From Clostridiales bacterium UBA6330 (lineage in GTDB: Bacteria > Bacillota > Clostridia > Oscillospirales > CAG-272): DNA of 9,449 bases. A program made the translations under genes and the position numbers. The stretch spans positions 1 through 9,449 of the forward strand of contig DJSQ01000055.1 in assembly GCA_002438075.1 (NCBI GenBank). Direction: 5' to 3'. Each line of letters starts with the position of its first letter. Position 1 is the stretch's first letter. Positions 6,078 through 9,449 of the stretch are shown here, piece by piece. The notes below the pieces were generated by a model. That model was not told where the DNA came from. It searched no databases and was given only the letters and a program-made list of their open reading frames with translations.

Positions 6078-6102
6078 AAAAAAAGTGGGGGAGAGCCCCC
6101 AC
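6078..6102 (-). terminator. Rho-independent terminator of the rubrerythrin operon
   Basis: GTGGGGG (6085-6091) and CCCCCAC (6096-6102) form a perfect 7-bp stem. Read on the minus strand, the stem is followed directly by TTTTTTT (6084-6078). It lies 14 bp after the rubrerythrin stop and just upstream of the next promoter. Confidence 0.9.
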
Positions 6103-6116
6103 CTTCTCTTTTTTTG

Positions 6117-6665
6117 TTATTTTCCGAAATAGCGCTTCAGCAGACCCGCAAACGCTCTGCCGTGGCGTGCCTCGTCCTTTGCCATTTCGTGCACGGTGTC
6201 GTGGATTGCATCCAGATTTGCCGCCTTCGCCATCTTTGCAAGCTCAAACTTTCCAACGGTTGCTCCGTTCTCTGCGGCAACGCGGACGGACAGGTTCTTT
6301 TCGGTGGAATCACTGACGCATTCGCCGAGCAGCTCCGCGAATTTTGCCGCGTGCTCCGCTTCCTCCAGCGCGGCTTCCTTCCAGTAAAGCGCGATTTCGG
6401 GGTAGCCCTCTCTTGCCGCAACGCGAGCCATGGCAAGATACATACCAACCTCGGTGCACTCGCCCTGGAAGTTTGCGCGCAGACCCTCAACGATTTCCGC
6501 GGGCGCGTCCTTCGCAATGCCAACCACGTGCTCGGTTGCCCAAGTCACGCCTTCCTCAACAACTTCCTCGAACTTATCGCCCGACGCGTGGCAGAGCGGG
6601 CAGCTCTCGGGTCTGGTCTCGGATTCAACGATTTCTCCGCAAATTGTGCATCTCCATTTTTTCAT
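6117..6665 (-). CDS. Reverse rubrerythrin (rubredoxin domain first), peroxide reductase
   Basis: This 182-residue cytoplasmic protein has an N-terminal rubredoxin-like [Fe(SCys)4] site formed by C6, C9, C22 and C25, followed by a ferritin-like di-iron domain. The di-iron ligands are visible as E69/E72 in GECTE, E102-xx-H105 in EEAEH, and E165-xx-H168 in DEARH. Standard rubrerythrin has the rubredoxin domain at the C-terminus; the reversed order defines the clostridial reverse rubrerythrins. In Clostridium acetobutylicum these reduce hydrogen peroxide, with electrons from NADH through a rubredoxin oxidoreductase. The start at 6665 overlaps the stop of the DUF134 gene as ATGA, with an AAAGGAA ribosome site upstream, so the two are translationally coupled. 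Expression is expected to respond to oxygen or peroxide. Confidence 0.93.
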   Translation of the reverse strand: MKKWRCTICGEIVESETRPESCPLCHASGDKFEEVVEEGVTWATEHVVGIAKDAPAEIVEGLRANFQGECTEVGMYLAMARVAAREGYPEIALYWKEAALEEAEHAAKFAELLGECVSDSTEKNLSVRVAAENGATVGKFELAKMAKAANLDAIHDTVHEMAKDEARHGRAFAGLLKRYFGK

Positions 6666-7078
6666 GACAGTGTTTCCTTTCTACTTTCAGATTCTTTTTT
6701 TTGATTTTGACAGCGTTTCCGACATTCCGCACGACAGCAATGCTTCGTGGGGCAGTCGTTCCCCGCTGATTTGGGACAGCTTTTTCCGATCTCACAAACC
6801 ACACAGCTGCTTCCGCGCAGCTCCAGTCGGGCTCCGTTTACCAGCATCCGCGCGAGCTTTTCATGCGCCGAGGCAAGCAGCTCGGTAACCGTGGGGCGGG
6901 AGATCAGCATTTGTCTTGCGGTCTCCTCCTGCGAGAAGTGCTCCAAGTCGTGCAGGCGGATGACCTCGTATTCGTCAAAGCACATCACCTGCGTGTCGGC
7001 TCCCGTTTGGTCGGTTGGTGAGAAGTCGCGGAAGCGGGGCATGGCACAGATGACGCGTTCCTTTTTCGGTCTTGCCAT
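6662..7078 (-). CDS. DUF134 (UPF0251) DNA-binding protein with cysteine-rich tail
   Basis: This 138-residue protein begins MARPKKERVICAMPRF, the usual DUF134 start. A sigma-region-4-like helix-turn-helix follows (about 33-85: DEYEVIRLHDLEHFSQEETA, then ISRPTVTELLASA). After residue 91 comes a tail with eight cysteines between C92 and C123, in the pattern CxxC, C, C, CC, C, C, then a charged end. The tail could bind iron, an Fe-S cluster or zinc and act as a redox sensor; this is inference. The frame stays open far upstream to 7594, but the ATG at 7078 matches homologues and lies downstream of a consensus promoter. The ribosome site AAAGGAGG is unusually far (12 nt) from the ATG. The gene is coupled to reverse rubrerythrin, so it probably regulates this operon. 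Confidence 0.85.
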   Translation of the reverse strand: MARPKKERVICAMPRFRDFSPTDQTGADTQVMCFDEYEVIRLHDLEHFSQEETARQMLISRPTVTELLASAHEKLARMLVNGARLELRGSSCVVCEIGKSCPKSAGNDCPTKHCCRAECRKRCQNQKKESESRKETLS

Positions 7079-7112
7079 TGTGGGTGTCTGCCTCCTTTCC
7101 TTTGACGCTTTT

Positions 7113-7141
7113 ATTATACCATAGTTTCTGTCATATGTCAA
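7113..7141 (-). promoter_or_regulatory. Consensus sigma-A promoter of the DUF134-rubrerythrin operon
   Basis: On the minus strand, TTGACA (7141-7136), a 17-bp spacer and TATAAT (7118-7113), with an extended TGG before the -10. Both hexamers match the consensus. A promoter this strong implies control by a repressor rather than by weak initiation. The predicted start is near 7106, with a leader of about 28 nt. Confidence 0.9.
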
Positions 7142-7158
7142 TAACTTTTTGAAAATTT

Positions 7159-7179
7159 CCGAAAAAAATTTTTTGTCGG
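7159..7179. repeat. Imperfect 21-bp palindrome between two divergent promoters
   Basis: CCGA at 7159-7162 and TCGG at 7176-7179 flank an A-tract/T-tract core (A7, T6). Only one pair is mismatched (7163/7175). It lies upstream of both the rubrerythrin-operon promoter and the carboxypeptidase promoter. It could be an operator, or an A/T-rich UP element or bent DNA. Confidence 0.45.
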
Positions 7180-7198
7180 AGAATCTCACGAAAAGCGG

Positions 7199-7227
7199 TT
7201 GACAGGAGGCGGATTTTGCGGTAAAAT
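7199..7227 (+). promoter_or_regulatory. Sigma-A promoter of the carboxypeptidase gene
   Basis: Perfect TTGACA (7199-7204), a 17-bp spacer and TAAAAT (7222-7227). The predicted start near 7234 gives a leader of about 27 nt that ends with GGAGGA at 7250-7255. Confidence 0.8.
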
Positions 7228-7260
7228 ATAGGTAGAGCATTTTTTCCACGGAGGAAGTCC

Positions 7261-8526
7261 ATGAACCCAAGAAATCCGATGACACCGGAGCGCGACCGAA
7301 ATACCAAGCCGCGCACGGGGAACGCACCGCCGCAGGACAAGCAGTCGATCTATATGGGGCGGATTGACGATATTCCCGAGGAGCCGCAGCTGCGCCGCCG
7401 CCCCGAATCGCTGGCGGAGGAGGAGCGGCGCGCGGGAATTGCGACCGTTGTGTTTTCCGTGACCGTTGCGGCGGTTGCGCTGTTGGTCTGCCTGCTGGTG
7501 GCGGTAATGACCGTGCGGACCGTCCTGCCGTCGCAGGGAAACGGGAACAGCAAGCCGAACGGGACCGATGCGGGGACAGCCGAGCCGACCCCATCCGACC
7601 CGGGCGCGATTCTGTTCACCCCGGGCGCGGCAGTTTTGCCGAAGAGCGGCACGAACACAAAGAGTATCAGCGGAATCAGCTCGAATTATGCGGTTCTGAT
7701 TGACGCGGCAACAGGGGAAATCCTCGCGGGGAAGGACGCGGACACGCGCTTCTCGCCCGCTTCCATGACAAAGGTTATGACGCTGTTGGTGGCGTTCCAG
7801 AGGTTGACGACAACGGACCTGAACAAAACCGTTTACTGTACCGAGGAAATGCGGGAGTATGTGACCACAGGCAACTATAAGGATTTGGAAATTTACGGCT
7901 TCAAGGCAGGGCAGGGCGCGCGGATTGAGGACCTGCTTTACGGCATCGGGGTAATCTCCGCTGCCGACTGCGTGATGATGGTTGCATCGTACATCTGCCC
8001 TGCGGCAACGCCCGCCGAGAGCGAAGCCGCATTTGTAGAGCTGATGAACGCTGAGGCGCAGAAAATGGGGCTGACCTCCACGAGCTTTGACAACGCGGTC
8101 GGGTACGAAAGCGCAAACAACAAGTCCACCGCAACCGAGATTGCCGCGATTATGATGCGGGCGCTGACCTGCGAGAAGATTAAAGCGATTCTGTCGGTTA
8201 AGGACATGGCGTTCACCACCTATGTGGAGAATGGAAATCCGAAGTCCCCGTGCTACTTCGTCAGCACGCTGTTTCGGTCCGCAAACGAACAGCGGAGCCG
8301 CCAGTATGCCTACGAGAATGCTTACGGAAAATTCAAGCTGAACAGCCTGACGCTGGGCGGCGGGAAAACCGGAACGCTGGGGGATTCCAAAACGGGTTAC
8401 ATCTATTCGTTGGTCAGCTTTGCAACGGGCGGCGGGAAAACCTATATCGTCGTGACCGGCGAAACGGGCAAGAGCGCCGATGTTCTGAAGGACGCAAAAA
8501 CGATTTACGACAATTACATCAACTGA
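7261..8526 (+). CDS. Membrane-anchored D-alanyl-D-alanine carboxypeptidase-like protein (peptidase S11)
   Basis: This 421-residue type II membrane protein has a charged cytoplasmic N-terminus of about 58 residues, one transmembrane helix (about 60-84), a Ser/Thr/Pro/Gly linker to about 140, and an S11 penicillin-binding domain facing outside. Motif 1 is SMTK with nucleophile S168 and K171 in SPASMTKVMT. Motif 3 is KTG at 369-371. Motif 2, normally S-x-N, reads S233-A-A, so the Asn is replaced by Ala. The family trims the terminal D-Ala of peptidoglycan stem peptides, and paralogues act in sporulation. An N-terminal anchor instead of a cleaved signal plus C-terminal amphipathic helix is a departure from PBP5-type enzymes. 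The ATG at 7261 has GGAGGA 5 nt upstream. The gene is monocistronic and ends at a strong terminator. Confidence 0.9.
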   Translation: MNPRNPMTPERDRNTKPRTGNAPPQDKQSIYMGRIDDIPEEPQLRRRPESLAEEERRAGIATVVFSVTVAAVALLVCLLVAVMTVRTVLPSQGNGNSKPNGTDAGTAEPTPSDPGAILFTPGAAVLPKSGTNTKSISGISSNYAVLIDAATGEILAGKDADTRFSPASMTKVMTLLVAFQRLTTTDLNKTVYCTEEMREYVTTGNYKDLEIYGFKAGQGARIEDLLYGIGVISAADCVMMVASYICPAATPAESEAAFVELMNAEAQKMGLTSTSFDNAVGYESANNKSTATEIAAIMMRALTCEKIKAILSVKDMAFTTYVENGNPKSPCYFVSTLFRSANEQRSRQYAYENAYGKFKLNSLTLGGGKTGTLGDSKTGYIYSLVSFATGGGKTYIVVTGETGKSADVLKDAKTIYDNYIN

Positions 8527-8562
8527 AAAAGCCGCCGCGGGAAAAATCCTGCGGCGGTTTTA
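8527..8562 (+). terminator. Rho-independent terminator of the carboxypeptidase gene
   Basis: CCGCCGCGGG (8532-8541) pairs with CCTGCGGCGG (8548-8557), including one G-T pair, around loop AAAAAT. The stem is followed by TTTTAC and preceded by AAAAA. It starts directly after the stop codon. Confidence 0.88.
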
Positions 8563-8618
8563 CTTCTTTCGCATATACTGTTGGGGAGTAAGTGTCGAAA
8601 GGAGAGAGTTTAGAGGTT

Positions 8619-9305
8619 ATGTTATTGACAAAGCCGTATGACGCGGAACACGCGGTGGCGTATGCGAGACGGTGGGCGCTGGACCGCAATCCGCTGTTTG
8701 TGGACTTCACGGGGAGGGGCGGCAACTGCACAAATTTCGTCTCCCAGTGCGTGCTGGCGGGCAGCTGCGTGATGAATCGGACCCCCGATTATGGGTGGTA
8801 TTATATCTCGGACGCGGACCGCGCGCCCGCATGGAGCGGCGTGGAGTATTTCTACGACTTCATGACGGGGACCCCCGAGTTTGCCTCGCGCAACGGCGGC
8901 GTGGGTCCCTATGCGACCGAGGTCCCTCGCCGAATGGCAAGGGTAGGGGACGCGGTGCAGTACGCCAACGATGAGGGCGACTGGTACCATACCGTCATCA
9001 TCAGCAAAATTGAAAACGGGGAGATTTACGTCTGCGCGCAGTCGGATAACGCGCTGGATCGCCCGCTTTCCTCCTATAGCTTTGCAACCGCGCGCTTCCT
9101 GCATTTTCTCGGCGTCCGCATTGAGGTGACCGATGATGATTGCTTTGACTATCTCATCAGCGGCGGAGAGGAGCTACCCACCCCGTCCGAGCCCGACCTG
9201 CCGCAGGAGCCCGAGGAGCCGCTTCCCGAGCCTGTGCCCGAGCCCGAACCAACACCAGCGCCGCCGTCCGATTTTGACCGTCCCGATGTCGTGGAAGGCT
9301 CATAA
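8619..9305 (+). CDS. Amidase_6 domain protein (papain-like fold) without signal peptide
   Basis: From the ATG at 8619 this is 228 residues. An Amidase_6 domain (about 7-170) shows GGNCTNFVSQC with probable catalytic C37, then GWYYI, AWSGVEYFYDF, GVGPYATEV, GDAVQY and DWYHTVIISK with probable catalytic H124, then SDNALDRPLSSY. A Pro/Glu-rich acidic tail (about 181-228) follows. The family is annotated as putative amidases or peptidoglycan hydrolases; no substrate is proven. No signal peptide or membrane helix is present. The start is uncertain: AAAGGAGA (8598-8605) lies 13 nt from the ATG, an in-frame GTG at 8592 lacks a spaced site, and a TTG at 8625 has AGAGG 8 nt upstream. TATACT at 8574-8579 is a possible -10 without a matching -35. 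A terminator separates it from the carboxypeptidase gene. Confidence 0.85.
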   Translation: MLLTKPYDAEHAVAYARRWALDRNPLFVDFTGRGGNCTNFVSQCVLAGSCVMNRTPDYGWYYISDADRAPAWSGVEYFYDFMTGTPEFASRNGGVGPYATEVPRRMARVGDAVQYANDEGDWYHTVIISKIENGEIYVCAQSDNALDRPLSSYSFATARFLHFLGVRIEVTDDDCFDYLISGGEELPTPSEPDLPQEPEEPLPEPVPEPEPTPAPPSDFDRPDVVEGS

Positions 9306-9309
9306 AACA

Positions 9310-9343
9310 CCCGCGCCCGAACGGAAATCCGTTCGGGCGCGGG
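9310..9343. terminator. 16-bp perfect GC-rich inverted repeat, probable terminator
   Basis: CCCGCGCCCGAACGGA (9310-9325) and TCCGTTCGGGCGCGGG (9328-9343) are exact inverted copies separated by AA. It starts 5 bp after the Amidase_6 stop. On the plus strand there is no T-run after it. On the minus strand it is followed by TGTTTTAT, so it may serve mainly a minus-strand gene entering from the right edge, or both. Confidence 0.6.
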
Positions 9344-9449
9344 GCATGAAAGGTGCTTCTAACGAAGGTTGCACGGCAAACGGTTGTCCATGCGTGAGTG
9401 CCGAGATCCCGCCTGCCGCCCCTTCGGGGTTCGACTGAACGCCGATGGC
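9344..9449. other. Unassigned right-edge sequence
   Basis: No convincing gene is seen. On the minus strand one frame is open from the window edge to a TAG at 9361-9359, 16 bp before the inverted repeat, and another stays open to a TGA at 9302-9300. Either could be the end of a gene starting outside the window. A small CCCC-TTC-GGGG hairpin lies at 9419-9429. The stretch after it looks slightly like a tRNA T-loop (GGTTCGAC), but the stem does not close. Confidence 0.3.

Noticed and set aside
7079..7594. N-terminal extension of the DUF134 frame to 310 residues
   Set aside because: The extension reads through the DUF134 promoter and antisense to the carboxypeptidase gene. Homologues start at MARPKK or similar, at 7078.
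9415..9440. tRNA T-arm at the right edge
   Set aside because: GGTTCGAC resembles a T-loop, but the flanking bases do not form the 5-bp stem and no acceptor or anticodon arm is visible.

Overview
The window reads as chromosomal DNA of a GC-rich, endospore-forming, anaerobic member of the Clostridia, probably an Oscillospiraceae-like or Christensenellales-like gut bacterium. The evidence is a complete cotJABC spore-coat operon, a reverse-type rubrerythrin, a clostridial GH51 arabinofuranosidase, strong AGGAGG-type ribosome sites and sigma-A promoters with 17-bp spacers. The genus assignment is inference. No mobile element, CRISPR array, rRNA or tRNA is visible.

Left part (1-3430): the tail of a small Cys-containing protein ends in a hairpin terminator. 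It is followed by abfA (GH51 alpha-L-arabinofuranosidase), which has its own extended -10 promoter. An AraC-family regulator lies tail-to-tail with abfA, and the two coding regions overlap by 92 bp. The regulator is divergent from a gene of the L-2-amino-thiazoline-4-carboxylate hydrolase family. The 171-bp intergenic region between those two holds two outward-facing promoters and a perfect 7-bp inverted repeat just after one predicted transcription start.

Middle part (3430-6116, minus strand): cotJA-cotJB-cotJC are translationally coupled. Upstream lies a 425-residue protein with four DUF1508 (YegP/UPF0339-like) modules behind a long Ala/Lys/Pro linker. It is driven by a near-perfect sigma-A promoter that carries a palindrome in its spacer.

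Right part (6117-9449): a DUF134 (UPF0251) DNA-binding protein with a cysteine-rich tail is coupled by an ATGA overlap to reverse rubrerythrin, which suggests a self-contained oxygen or peroxide response unit. It is divergent from a membrane-anchored D-alanyl-D-alanine carboxypeptidase-like protein whose SxN motif reads SAA. A terminator follows, then an Amidase_6 protein without a signal peptide and with an acidic Pro-rich tail. The last ~140 bp hold a 16-bp perfect inverted repeat and otherwise unassigned sequence.

Most of the window is recognisable gene content. The least explained parts are the multi-DUF1508 protein, the Cys-tailed DUF134/rubrerythrin pair with its palindromic upstream region, and the convergent overlap between abfA and the AraC gene.
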